This document shows positions 1-8,478 of a DNA stretch of 64,000 nucleotides, piece by piece. Below the pieces are notes generated by a model. The model was not told the origin of the DNA and did not search any database. It worked only from the letters and a program-made list of their open reading frames with translations. Position 1 is the first letter of the stretch. Each line of letters starts with the position of its first letter. Location: contig NZ_LRRU01000017.1 in assembly GCF_001641615.1 (NCBI RefSeq), positions 1-64,000 on the forward strand, in the 5' to 3' direction. This DNA is from Pseudoalteromonas gelatinilytica. Lineage in GTDB: Bacteria; Pseudomonadota; Gammaproteobacteria; Enterobacterales; Alteromonadaceae. The translations under genes and the position numbers were made by a program.

Positions 1-44
1 ATACTTTATTAGGGATCTGAATACTCAGATCCCTTTTTTATTTC
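1..44 (+). repeat. Left inverted terminal repeat with 10-bp hairpin
   Basis: Positions 11-20 (AGGGATCTGA) pair with 25-34 (TCAGATCCCT) around the loop ATAC, and a run of six T follows at 34-39. On the plus strand this is a textbook intrinsic terminator, able to stop transcription entering the element from the left. The outer 10 bases match the right end inverted. The repeat may continue to the left of the window. Confidence 0.7.
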
Positions 45-144
45 AACGTGAAATCAAATGCTTAGCCATCAAGATATGTCGAAAATTACATTCGAGAGCA
101 GGTATATCCTCATTAAAAACAATAGGTTAGTAGGTCTACTGTAA

Positions 145-765
145 TTAATGGTGTGAGGTGTAGTACCAATTGTCTGCGTATTTTATTATTTGAGTTACAT
201 CTTCTTCATCTAAATCCGCATAGCTCCTTGGGTCGCCGCCGTCAGGGACATATAAAAAACCAGAATAGTTGTCCAATATCCCTCTAAAGGTGTAGAAGAA
301 AACGTATTTCGAACCGTCGATATCTTGAACCACAATCTCATTTCCGCCCATTGATATTTTTGAATACTCAGAGCCTAGTGCTATTAACGATGAATTATGT
401 TGTACATTAGAGACAAGCTCGCCAGAGTAAACCCTTGCGACGACTTCTTGACGTTGAGATTCATATAAGTGGAAATCTGCATTTATCCAGAGCTTCGTAA
501 ACGGAACAAACTCTAGTACAGCAAGGGCAACCAATTGGACTGCTAAGGGAATTGTTGCCAACCACCTAATTTCTTTGAACTTAAAAAGACATGAAATGCT
601 AAAACCGAGTCCCGTTAAAAAGACAATAAATACCACAAGCATCAACGGCATCATCAAGAAAGGAGTTATCCAATCAATGATTGACCATTGAAATGCCATT
701 ATTAATATAGCGAATGCCGACACCCCGACAGCTAGCTTAGCTCTGTTCTCTATTCCTTTAATCAT
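145..765 (-). CDS. Small membrane protein of unknown function, probable element passenger
   Basis: This 206-residue protein is not recognised. Three hydrophobic stretches at roughly residues 10-30, 33-58 and 68-88 predict three transmembrane helices. A soluble C-terminal half follows from about residue 95, with mixed charge and an acidic patch (DLDEED) near the end. It starts only 8 bases after the stop of the exonuclease/transposase-like gene on the same strand, so the two are probably co-transcribed. Because it lies inside the inverted repeats it would travel with the element. No catalytic motif is visible. It could be an accessory or immunity-type protein, but nothing in the sequence shows that. 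Confidence 0.6.
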   Translation of the reverse strand: MIKGIENRAKLAVGVSAFAILIMAFQWSIIDWITPFLMMPLMLVVFIVFLTGLGFSISCLFKFKEIRWLATIPLAVQLVALAVLEFVPFTKLWINADFHLYESQRQEVVARVYSGELVSNVQHNSSLIALGSEYSKISMGGNEIVVQDIDGSKYVFFYTFRGILDNYSGFLYVPDGGDPRSYADLDEEDVTQIIKYADNWYYTSHH

Positions 766-773
766 TGACTTCC

Positions 774-3149
774 TTATTGTAAGTTTTTAATTTTGCTCGC
801 GACTGTAAAGTCTAGAATATCTTCTATTGTATATTTCTTATCTGTAATGCCAAGCTTTTGAGCTGGTGTTGTTGCTTCCTGATACAGTCCTTTGTTTTTA
901 AGTGACTTTTCGTCGGTCAATACGTAGTTGTTGTAGACCCTCAATATCTCAATAATCATAACCGCCCATTTAGGGTTGTATGAAGCGTAGCCATTCCATC
1001 GTTTACTGTTTGTGGCTGATGTTATTGGTCGCTCGAACATATTGATTCGGCGGCGTATCATTTGAAAGTAGTTATCAACTCCATATGTAGATACATCTAA
1101 CAAATTCTCAGATAGCGTTTGGCTAACAGATATAGCGCCATGAAAGCCTACTAATGGTTTTACTTGAACAGAATGTCTAGATTTAGGAAATGGATGAACT
1201 AACCACTCTGATTTAGCCGATCCTGATTCAATAGTACGTTTGTGCATCTCGGCAGCCCAATATTGTTGCGATATTTGAGCTAGTTTTTCTCTATCAACTT
1301 TGGCCCTCTTTATGTCGCTCATAGTAATCCCATGCTTAAGAAGAACTTGTTCTGACCAGGCACGCTTGTCTTGCATTTGGCTGGCATTGTTCCTTTCTGC
1401 TTTTACAAGCACAGGGTAGAGTTTGCTGGCCGCAATCTGTTCTTTCATCACTAACCCAATACCAAGTTCAAAGCCTTCGTCGGCATCTGCGAATAAACGA
1501 GTGTAACGCGCCTCATTTACGTACTGTTTTATCACTTCAAGGTGTGCCATGAGAGAATAAGTTTGTTGCACTAGTAAATTTTTATTTGGTGCTTTCAGAG
1601 GCAGGGTATCATCAACGTCATCAGTTTCGACTTCTTGATTGGATAGAACGTACTGACCATACCTTCTCTTGTGTTCAGGCTTCTTAAGATCACTACATCT
1701 GCTAATGTCTCTTTTAATTACTTCCCAGTCTGAGGTGGTGTCGAAGTTAACTGTACTAGCAAATACAAATCGAGTTTTATTGTCTACCGTTGAAGTATTT
1801 ACCAGTTTCGTAGGGCGACTGTCCTTCTTATCACTCCAGTTAGACAGGTAGTGCTGCCTGTCCATACTAACTTCTAGGGTTTTGCCTTTTAAAGCCTGAA
1901 TGTTGTTCTGTATGTGCCAACGGTCAAACTCAACACACTGGTTAAAGAAAAACTCGATACGGTGGTAAATTAAAGTGATAGGCACATCCAAAATTTCTTC
2001 CATTCTGTTGACGATACCTTTGTTAATAAGCATTCTGAACAATATTCCATTGATATCAGCTCTCTTTTGACCATACTCAGCGTTCAACGGTACGTTGAAA
2101 GGATTGTGACAGGCATTGCATTCAATCCTTTGGGCTTCTCGATACTTCAATGACTCTACTGTTGACGGTACTGTGCCTCTTAAGGTGTAACGCTTAGGCT
2201 TATCTAACCAATTTACCACCGCATTTCGACATGGCCTAGTTCGTCGTCGTGATGTTTCAAGTTTCTTATCAGGGCAACAAATCTCTTTATTGGAAAATAT
2301 TTGCTTTTGCCTATTTGACTCTTCAACGAAAGCTTTGTTGTTTATCAGTTTTGTACTTGTGCCGCAGATGATGCAAGTTAACACGCGACCTATCTTTGTT
2401 TTAGTAAACCTATAATCATTACCTAACCCTCGCATTATAGAGCCATCAGCTTTGCGTTTGGGATTAAGTGCGGCTACACCATAGTTTCGGCAGTTTGGGT
2501 TCTTACAGTAGTTAAGCTGAATAGCTTTACCAGTGATAGGATCTTTGTAGGCTCTTGGGATTGGAAAGGCTGTAGGCTCGACACGTTCATTTTGATGCGG
2601 TGTCTTCGCAAGTGGTTTGTCACTCGAATAATGAAACTTCAGGTACAGCTCCGCTGTAATAAAGGCATCTATTGCGGCACCGTGTGATTTTCTTTCAGTA
2701 ATGTCTATACCATAACGTATGCAAGCATTATCTAATTTGACCCATTTCCCATAGTTTTCCCTATTGGCAAAATCCCTCATCAAGCAAGATACGTCGTAAT
2801 CTCTATTGAAGACAATATCTAGTCCACATCGATCAATTTCTGATTGCAGGAAATCAACATCAAATTCTGAATTGTAAAAGGAAAGTCGTGCACCATCTAT
2901 GAACTCTAGAAATTCTTCAGCTATTTGGCAGAACGTTGGCTTATCAAGCAAAAATGAATCTTCAATTTGGTGTACCGCGTGGGCTTCCGACGTACTCTTC
3001 TTACCTTCAGGGTTTTAGAAGTAGTGGAAGATGCTGCCTGTGATATCGCCATCAATTATTTCTACGGCAGCAAGGTTAACAATGCGATGCTTGCCCTTGC
3101 GTGGAGACAAGCCAGTTGTCTCTGTATCTATTATTACTACTCTGTCCAT
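774..3149 (-). pseudogene. DEDDh exonuclease / zinc-ribbon / DDE-transposase-like fusion, interrupted by an in-frame TAA
   Basis: Read from ATG at 3149, which is preceded by the ribosome site AGGGGG, the frame encodes a DnaQ-type exonuclease domain at residues 1 to about 170. It has DTETTG (D8, E10), FDVDF (D97) and HGAAIDA (H156, D161), the complete DEDDh set. Codon 45 is TAA (3015-3017); homology resumes at once in the same frame (NPEGK, then FLLDKPTF as in DNA polymerase III epsilon). The remaining 725 codons from ATG 2951 are open. They contain two Cys-pair zinc ribbons (C215/C220 with C259/C262, then a second CxxC set), a helix-turn-helix-like stretch, and a transposase-like C-terminus with D430, D555, an RRR helix and a closing TPAQKLG-type motif. 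If translation began only at 2951, D8 and E10 would be lost. It may be a pseudogene, a read-through gene or a sequencing error. The exonuclease call is firm; the DDE assignment is tentative. Confidence 0.7.
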
Positions 3150-3167
3150 TGATCCCCCTAGCGATCA

Positions 3168-3195
3168 ATTCTAGTAATAATTAGAAAAATTTCAA
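3168..3195 (-). promoter_or_regulatory. Candidate promoter of the exonuclease/transposase-like gene
   Basis: On the minus strand TTGAAA (3190-3195) is followed after 16 bases by TAGAAT (3168-3173), each one mismatch from sigma-70 consensus. A start point a few bases further on would leave a very short leader containing AGGGGG before the ATG at 3149, which supports 3149 as the ancestral start. Confidence 0.5.
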
Positions 3196-3289
3196 TTAAC
3201 TACTTAAGCTATTGAATATATAGAAAATACATCTGCTCGCGAATGTTTTTTTTGCGTAAGTTTTAATGTTAACCCTATGATTTTATGTA

Positions 3290-3334
3290 CATAAATAAAA
3301 AGGGATCTACATATGTAGATCCCTAATAAAGTAT
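3290..3334 (-). repeat. Right inverted terminal repeat with 12-bp palindrome
   Basis: Positions 3301-3324 form a perfect palindrome (AGGGATCTACAT and its complement), flanked on the inner side by AAAA and on the outer side by AATAAAGTAT. Read on the minus strand it is a stem followed by TTTTATTT, so it would terminate rnr-rlmB read-through into the element. The stem centre differs from the left copy (AC/GT instead of GA/TC) yet stays paired. Confidence 0.7.
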
Positions 3335-3335
3335 C

Positions 3336-3361
3336 AGCCCAATGTTACATCGGCTTTTTTG
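3336..3361. terminator. Weak bidirectional terminator after rlmB
   Basis: AGCC and GGCT arms enclose a shorter ATG/CAT stem, with one bulge. The plus strand continues into TTTTTT. It lies 21 bases past the rlmB stop and just outside the right terminal repeat, so it may be the native end of the rnr-rlmB transcript. Confidence 0.4.
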
Positions 3362-3381
3362 TGTCTGGAATTTTGCGGTAG

Positions 3382-4128
3382 TTAGATCTGCGTTGCATTA
3401 CGCTGGCGTAACACTTCAAATAAACAAATCCCCGTCGCAACTGACACATTTAAGCTAGATACCGTACCAGCCATTGGGATTTTAACTAATAAATCACAAT
3501 GCTCACGAGTTAAGCGGCGCATACCATCCCCTTCTGCACCCATAACAATCGCCATTGGCCCTGTTAGATTTGCATCGAATAACTCAGTATCTGTTTCACC
3601 TGCAGTGCCGACAACCCAAACACCTGCGTCTTTAATTTCGCGTAATGTGCGTGCCAGATTAGTGACTTGTACCAGTGGTACTGTTTCTGCCGCACCACAT
3701 GCTACTTTACGCGCTGTACCATTGAGTTTTGCTGATTTATCTTTAGGAACGATAATCGCGTGCACGCCTGCAGCATCAGCACTACGTAAACACGCCCCTA
3801 AGTTATGCGGATCAGTTATGCCATCAAGTACCAGTAAGAAAGGCGTTTCCTCACGGGCAATGATCTCATCTAGATCTTTCTCGTTATACATACGGGCTGC
3901 TTTTACATTGGCAATAATGCCTTGGTGCTGCTCACCGTCGGCTTTATTATCAAGCGCTTTACGCTGCATAAATTGTACAGAAATACCGAATTTACGTGCT
4001 TCATCAATAATCGGGTTTAAACGTTTATCTTCACGTCCTTTTAAAGCATAAATTTCTAAAAAGCGCTCTGGCTCTTTTGCTAAAATTGCTTCAACTGAGT
4101 GAAAACCAAAAATTAATTCATTACTCAC
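3382..4128 (-). CDS. rlmB: 23S rRNA (guanosine-2251-2'-O)-methyltransferase RlmB
   Basis: RlmB transfers a methyl group from S-adenosylmethionine to the ribose of G2251 in the peptidyl-transferase loop of 23S rRNA. The 248-residue length is usual. The N-terminal substrate-binding part ([10 protein letters not shown]) is followed by the three SpoU/SPOUT motifs: [12 protein letters not shown] near residue 106, VMGAEGDGM near 195 and SLNVSVATG near 223. These form the trefoil-knot cofactor site. Its ATG overlaps the rnr stop by 4 bases (ATGA), so translation is coupled. The rnr-rlmB pair is conserved in gammaproteobacteria. Nothing in it is unusual. Confidence 0.97.
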   Translation of the reverse strand: MSNELIFGFHSVEAILAKEPERFLEIYALKGREDKRLNPIIDEARKFGISVQFMQRKALDNKADGEQHQGIIANVKAARMYNEKDLDEIIAREETPFLLVLDGITDPHNLGACLRSADAAGVHAIIVPKDKSAKLNGTARKVACGAAETVPLVQVTNLARTLREIKDAGVWVVGTAGETDTELFDANLTGPMAIVMGAEGDGMRRLTREHCDLLVKIPMAGTVSSLNVSVATGICLFEVLRQRNATQI

Positions 4129-6608
4129 GTATTATTTGCTCCTCGGCTATTACGTTTACGGGCATTCTTACCCGGTCTTTTTGCCTTTTTGGTGGCTTTC
4201 TTCTTGCTCTTCTTGTTGCCGGCTTTTACAGCATCGGCTTGTTTACCATTAGGTTTTTTACGCCCTTTAGAATGAGAAGACTTGCCACGTTTTTCGTTGT
4301 CTTTATCGCCTGACTTAGCCTCAAAACTGCCTGACTGCGGTTTTTTGCCAGGGATTTTACCGGCCTTAAGCTGGGCACGAACACTTGGTTTTGCAGGGGC
4401 ACTACGACCACGACGACGCGCATAACGGTCTTGTTGCGCTTCACCTGCTAACACTAAGTTTATGCGTCGCTCATCAAGACTTACAGATGAAACCTGAACC
4501 GTTACTTTATCGCCTAAACGATAAACGGTATGTGTTTGTTCACCAATCAAGCAATGCTTAGCTCCATCATAATGGAAATATTCATTGCCTAAATTAGTTA
4601 CATGGATCATGCCGTCGATTTGTAAGTCGTCTAAACGTACAAATAAACCAAAGTTAGTTACCGATGAGATCACCCCACCAAATTCGTCACCAACATGGTC
4701 TTGCATAAATTCACATTTCAGCCAATCTGCGACTTCGCGTGTCGCATCATCAGCACGGCGTTCAGTGGTTGAACACTGCTCACCTAAAATATCAACTTCG
4801 TCATCAGTGTAGGCGTACTCACCGGATGTTTGCTGACCTTGCGCTTTAAGCACGGCTTTAATTGCACGGTGCACCACTAAATCAGGGTAACGACGAATAG
4901 GCGACGTAAAGTGGGCATAGGCTGGCAAAGCCAAACCAAAGTGACCAATGTTATCTGGCTGATACACCGCTTGCTTCATCGAACGAAGCAACATGGTTTG
5001 AATAAGCTCAGCTTCAGGACGGTCGCCTAATTTTGCTAACACCTGAGTGATTTCTTTTGGTGTTGGCTCATCAGAAATCGCGGTTTCAATACCAAGCTCT
5101 GATAAAAAGTTTCTGAAGAAACCAAGCTTTTCACCATCCGGCTCATCATGCACACGATAAAGCGCACTTGCTTCGTGTTTTTCTAATAAACGGGCAGCTG
5201 ATACGTTCGCAAGAATCATGCACTCTTCGATAAGCTTGTGTGCATCATTGCGAACCACTGGCACGATTGATTCAATCTTACGGTGTGCATTAAACACAAA
5301 ACGCGTTTCTAACGTTTCAAATTCAATCGCACCACGTTCTTGGCGTGCTGCTTTTAGTGCCATATACATCTGATGCAAGTCAGTTAAATGCGGCACCATC
5401 TCGGCATATTCTTCACGCAGCTTTTCATCGCCTTGTAAAATCGCATTCACTTTAGTGTAGGTAAAACGAGCGTGTGAATTCATCACCGCTTCGTAAAATT
5501 TGTACCCAGACAATTTACCCGCATCTGACACTGTCATCTCAGCGACCATACATAAGCGGTCAACTTTCGGGTTTAGTGAGCATAAGCCATTGGATAACAC
5601 TTTTGGCAGCATCGGAATAACTTGCTCAGGGAAGTACACTGAATTACCGCGTTCAATCGCTTCTTTATTCAGAGGCGTATTCATACCTACATAATGCGAC
5701 ACATCAGCAATAGCGACCCATAAACGCCAACCACCCGATGGTTTACGCTCACAATAAACGGCATCGTCAAAGTCACGGGCATCTTCACCGTCAATAGTCA
5801 CCAGCGGTAAGTCACGTAAATCAACACGACCTAGCTTTGCTTGTTCATCAACAAACTCACCTAAATGAGCAACTTGCTTCTCAACCGCTTCTGGCCACAC
5901 ATGGGGAATATCGTGATTGCGTAGTGCAACTTCAATTTCCATACCCGGTGCTAAATGTTCACCCAGTACCTCGGTTACTTTACCTACCGCATTCATATGT
6001 CGGCTAGGGTTTTGGGTAATTTGCACCTGCACCATTTGATTGTGGCGCGCGCCATTTTCACTACCCGGTAGTATCATAATGTCTTGCGTTATGCGTGGGT
6101 CTTCCGCCACTACAACAGCAATACCATGCTCAACAAAATAGCGACCAACAATCGGTGCTCGTTCATTGGTTAATACCTTAATGATACGTGCTTCGCATTT
6201 GCCACTAGCGCCTTTACGATTGCCTTTTGCAAGCACAATGTCACCGTGTAACACCATATTCATTTGGTGCTTCGCGATAAACCAATCTTTACTCTCACCT
6301 TCAACTTCTAAAAAGCCGAATCCGTCACGATGACCAATGACCTTACCTTTAACGAGGCCAGATTCATCGATCAATGCGTAGCATTTAAACTTATTGAAAT
6401 ACAGTTGACCATCGCGCTCCATAGCACGTAAACGACGTTTGAACGCTATTTGGCGCTCTGTATCGTTCACATGTAATTCGTCACAAAGTTGTGTGAAGTT
6501 TGCTGGTTTGGCGCGAGATTCTAAGTGAGTAAGTATAAACTCACGGCTAGGGACGGGGTTTTCGTACTTTTCTTGTTCTCGACTGAGATTGGGATCCTGT
6601 TTTGACAT
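4125..6608 (-). CDS. rnr: Ribonuclease R
   Basis: RNase R is a processive 3'-to-5' hydrolytic exoribonuclease that degrades structured RNA and takes part in RNA quality control. The 827-residue protein has a winged-helix N-terminus, two cold-shock domains to about residue 240, and an RNB catalytic domain with [13 protein letters not shown] near 274-286, whose aspartates bind the metals. An S1 domain follows at about 640-725, then a Lys/Arg-rich tail of about 80 residues, typical of RNase R rather than RNase II. It heads the rnr-rlmB operon. The 182-base divergent gap to the DUF350 gene should hold its promoter, but no strong consensus was seen there. Confidence 0.97.
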   Translation of the reverse strand: MSKQDPNLSREQEKYENPVPSREFILTHLESRAKPANFTQLCDELHVNDTERQIAFKRRLRAMERDGQLYFNKFKCYALIDESGLVKGKVIGHRDGFGFLEVEGESKDWFIAKHQMNMVLHGDIVLAKGNRKGASGKCEARIIKVLTNERAPIVGRYFVEHGIAVVVAEDPRITQDIMILPGSENGARHNQMVQVQITQNPSRHMNAVGKVTEVLGEHLAPGMEIEVALRNHDIPHVWPEAVEKQVAHLGEFVDEQAKLGRVDLRDLPLVTIDGEDARDFDDAVYCERKPSGGWRLWVAIADVSHYVGMNTPLNKEAIERGNSVYFPEQVIPMLPKVLSNGLCSLNPKVDRLCMVAEMTVSDAGKLSGYKFYEAVMNSHARFTYTKVNAILQGDEKLREEYAEMVPHLTDLHQMYMALKAARQERGAIEFETLETRFVFNAHRKIESIVPVVRNDAHKLIEECMILANVSAARLLEKHEASALYRVHDEPDGEKLGFFRNFLSELGIETAISDEPTPKEITQVLAKLGDRPEAELIQTMLLRSMKQAVYQPDNIGHFGLALPAYAHFTSPIRRYPDLVVHRAIKAVLKAQGQQTSGEYAYTDDEVDILGEQCSTTERRADDATREVADWLKCEFMQDHVGDEFGGVISSVTNFGLFVRLDDLQIDGMIHVTNLGNEYFHYDGAKHCLIGEQTHTVYRLGDKVTVQVSSVSLDERRINLVLAGEAQQDRYARRRGRSAPAKPSVRAQLKAGKIPGKKPQSGSFEAKSGDKDNEKRGKSSHSKGRKKPNGKQADAVKAGNKKSKKKATKKAKRPGKNARKRNSRGANNT

Positions 6609-6790
6609 TCACTATCTTGTTAGTTGGTTATGTTGTTATTTTAACCCATAACCTAACAATGAGACAGGCAAAAGCTATGAAACTTTTAAGAAATTGATTA
6701 ATTCTGGCAAAAAGTGAGGCGTTGATATTCTTTGCAACAAACACTCTGTGTTAATATTTTCGGAAAATAACAACAAGCTAACAAATCTAT

Positions 6791-7639
6791 ATGGATATTA
6801 ACTTAACCCATTACCTTTCGACTATGGCCTATAACAGCGCCTACATTGGCCTGTTCATTGCTATCATAGCCCTTGCAAAACTGTCGTATAACTTAGCAAC
6901 GCCTTACAACACCACCAGTCAGTTAACCGATAATGCCAACAGTGCTTTAGGTTTATCGATAGGCGGTTATTTAGGAGCTATCACCATTATTTACGGCTTT
7001 GTTTTAGCTGGGCCTAGTAAAGGGCTTGTTAGCGACTTGATGAATGTTTCACTGTACAGCGTGTTAGGTATGGTACTACTGACCTGCTCACGTATTTTAA
7101 ATGACAAATTACTGCTGCGCTTGTTCTGCAACCAAGAGCAATTAATTAACCAACAAAACGAGGCCGTTGGCTTAGTACAAGCAGCTAACTATATGGCAGC
7201 AGCACTTATCATTGGTGGCGCATTAACCGGCGAAGGCACCTGGTTATCAGCCATTGTGTTCTACTTTTTAGGGCAACTGATGCTGATCATTTTTGCCAAA
7301 GGCTATGATCACCTTACTGCATTCAACCTTCACGAGCAGCTAGAAAAAGGCAATAAAGCCGTTGCACTTAGCTTTTCAGGCACCATGTTGGCATTAGCTA
7401 TTATCTTATGTCATGCGCTTATTGGTGGCTTTCATAGTTGGCAACAAAGCTTAAGCTTATTCTTTATTGACGCATTATTTGGCTTTTTAATTTTACCAAT
7501 TGTGCGTTACCTCGTTGATAAAATTATTTTTAGTAAAATTTCTCTCGACCAAGCAATGCACGATAAAAACACCGCTGTTGCGGTTATCGAAAGCAGCATT
7601 GCCATTTGTGTTGCTGTTATCATCACTATCGCTATTTAA
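6791..7639 (+). CDS. DUF350-family integral membrane protein
   Basis: This 282-residue protein is almost entirely hydrophobic, with about eight predicted transmembrane helices arranged as two similar halves. Each half contains a helix after an ALGLSIGGYLGA or AVALSFSGTMLA type segment, the pattern of tandem DUF350 units. The biochemical function is not known. It opens a three-gene plus-strand run with a membrane protein and a membrane-anchored aminopropyltransferase-like enzyme. DUF350 proteins recur beside such enzymes, so a shared role at the membrane is likely but inferred. The gap to the next gene is 20 bases. Confidence 0.75.
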   Translation: MDINLTHYLSTMAYNSAYIGLFIAIIALAKLSYNLATPYNTTSQLTDNANSALGLSIGGYLGAITIIYGFVLAGPSKGLVSDLMNVSLYSVLGMVLLTCSRILNDKLLLRLFCNQEQLINQQNEAVGLVQAANYMAAALIIGGALTGEGTWLSAIVFYFLGQLMLIIFAKGYDHLTAFNLHEQLEKGNKAVALSFSGTMLALAIILCHALIGGFHSWQQSLSLFFIDALFGFLILPIVRYLVDKIIFSKISLDQAMHDKNTAVAVIESSIAICVAVIITIAI

Positions 7640-7659
7640 GCTTATATATGGAGTAATGG

Positions 7660-8478
7660 ATGAACATCTATAAGCTTTTTATTATTGCTGCCATCTCGTT
7701 TTTGGCTTGCATAATAATACGTGCAGATCTACAAGCGCCACTTATCAGTGGCCAATATGGCAACTTTAAAGACTACGACGGACAAGATAAAGCCTACCTA
7801 TTTAATGTGCCAGAAGATGGCCAGATGATGCGCTTAGAAATTAAAGGCAGACTGCCTTTAAATTCGTGGAAAGCCATTGACCTTGAAGTATTTGACCCTG
7901 ATGGCAACTATTTATTTAGTTACGCAGATGAGCTATGGGCTGAAACCGGACGCGATTCAGAAGGAAAATGGACTGAATACCGTGATTATACTTATCACGA
8001 TGTCCACTTCCCCAAGAAGGGGCAATATAGCGCCTACGTTAGTAGTACGTTTGGCCCAAATAAGCGTGCCGAACATTTTAGTTATACGTTTCGAATTATC
8101 CCAATCAAAGGGAATAGTAAAATACTTATTCCGCTAATGTGGATGTCAGGCATTATTGCTGGCTTATGCCTTTTTGTGATTTTGAATCGCTTAGAGGAAG
8201 GTAAAAATAAATCAGATATTTCTTTTCAACCTATCACCAAAAAAGGCTTACAGGCAAAGCAAGCGATGGAAACAACATTTCCTGTTTGGCCTATAGCCCT
8301 GCTGTTTTTTGTGCCTGTGCTACTTGTATCTCTGTTCGCCTATGGCAAAGATGATGATGAAGCTGACTGGCAAGTTTACGCCTATGGACACAGTAATATC
8401 TATGTAGATAAACAGCTTCGAGAGCAAAGTATTGGTAGTGCTGGTTTTCGTTCACGAGGCGGCCCGGGTGGTAAGTAA
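7660..8478 (+). CDS. Membrane-anchored protein with an extracytoplasmic beta-rich domain
   Basis: I do not recognise a named family for this 272-residue protein. An N-terminal hydrophobic segment (about residues 4-22) acts as signal or anchor. Residues 25-150 form a polar, beta-rich region resembling cell-surface beta-sandwich folds (VPEDGQMMRLEIKG, FDPDGNYLF). Two further membrane helices lie near 155-175 and 208-228. The C-terminus is rich in Gly, Ser and Arg (GFRSRGGPGGK). The last codons overlap the next gene. Its place between DUF350 and the aminopropyltransferase-like gene suggests a subunit of one membrane complex; this is inference. Confidence 0.65.
   Translation: MNIYKLFIIAAISFLACIIIRADLQAPLISGQYGNFKDYDGQDKAYLFNVPEDGQMMRLEIKGRLPLNSWKAIDLEVFDPDGNYLFSYADELWAETGRDSEGKWTEYRDYTYHDVHFPKKGQYSAYVSSTFGPNKRAEHFSYTFRIIPIKGNSKILIPLMWMSGIIAGLCLFVILNRLEEGKNKSDISFQPITKKGLQAKQAMETTFPVWPIALLFFVPVLLVSLFAYGKDDDEADWQVYAYGHSNIYVDKQLREQSIGSAGFRSRGGPGGK

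Larger units (their letters stand above)
1..3334. mobile_element. Candidate transposon bounded by hairpin-bearing inverted repeats
   Basis: The first 44 bases of the window reappear in inverted orientation at 3290-3334. Both copies share an outer ATACTTTATT, an arm AGGGATCT, its partner AGATCCCT, then a T-run and ATTT. Between them lie only two genes, both minus strand: an exonuclease/zinc-ribbon/transposase-like gene and a small membrane protein. The unit lies directly downstream of rlmB. This is the architecture of an insertion-sequence-like element of about 3.3 kb with one passenger. The left repeat touches the window edge, so the true left tip and any target-site duplication cannot be seen. 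I know of no named IS family with this exonuclease fusion, but I could not search. The alternative is a chance pair of inverted terminators flanking two ordinary genes. Confidence 0.6.

Noticed and set aside
2967..3152. A 61-codon plus-strand frame before the exonuclease/transposase-like gene
   Set aside because: It is antisense to the interrupted exonuclease N-terminus; the minus-strand reading has the DTETTG motif and ribosome site, the plus-strand reading has nothing.
4226..4444. Basic 72-codon frame within the rnr 3' end
   Set aside because: It is a frame-shifted reading of the Lys/Arg-rich RNase R tail, not a separate gene.
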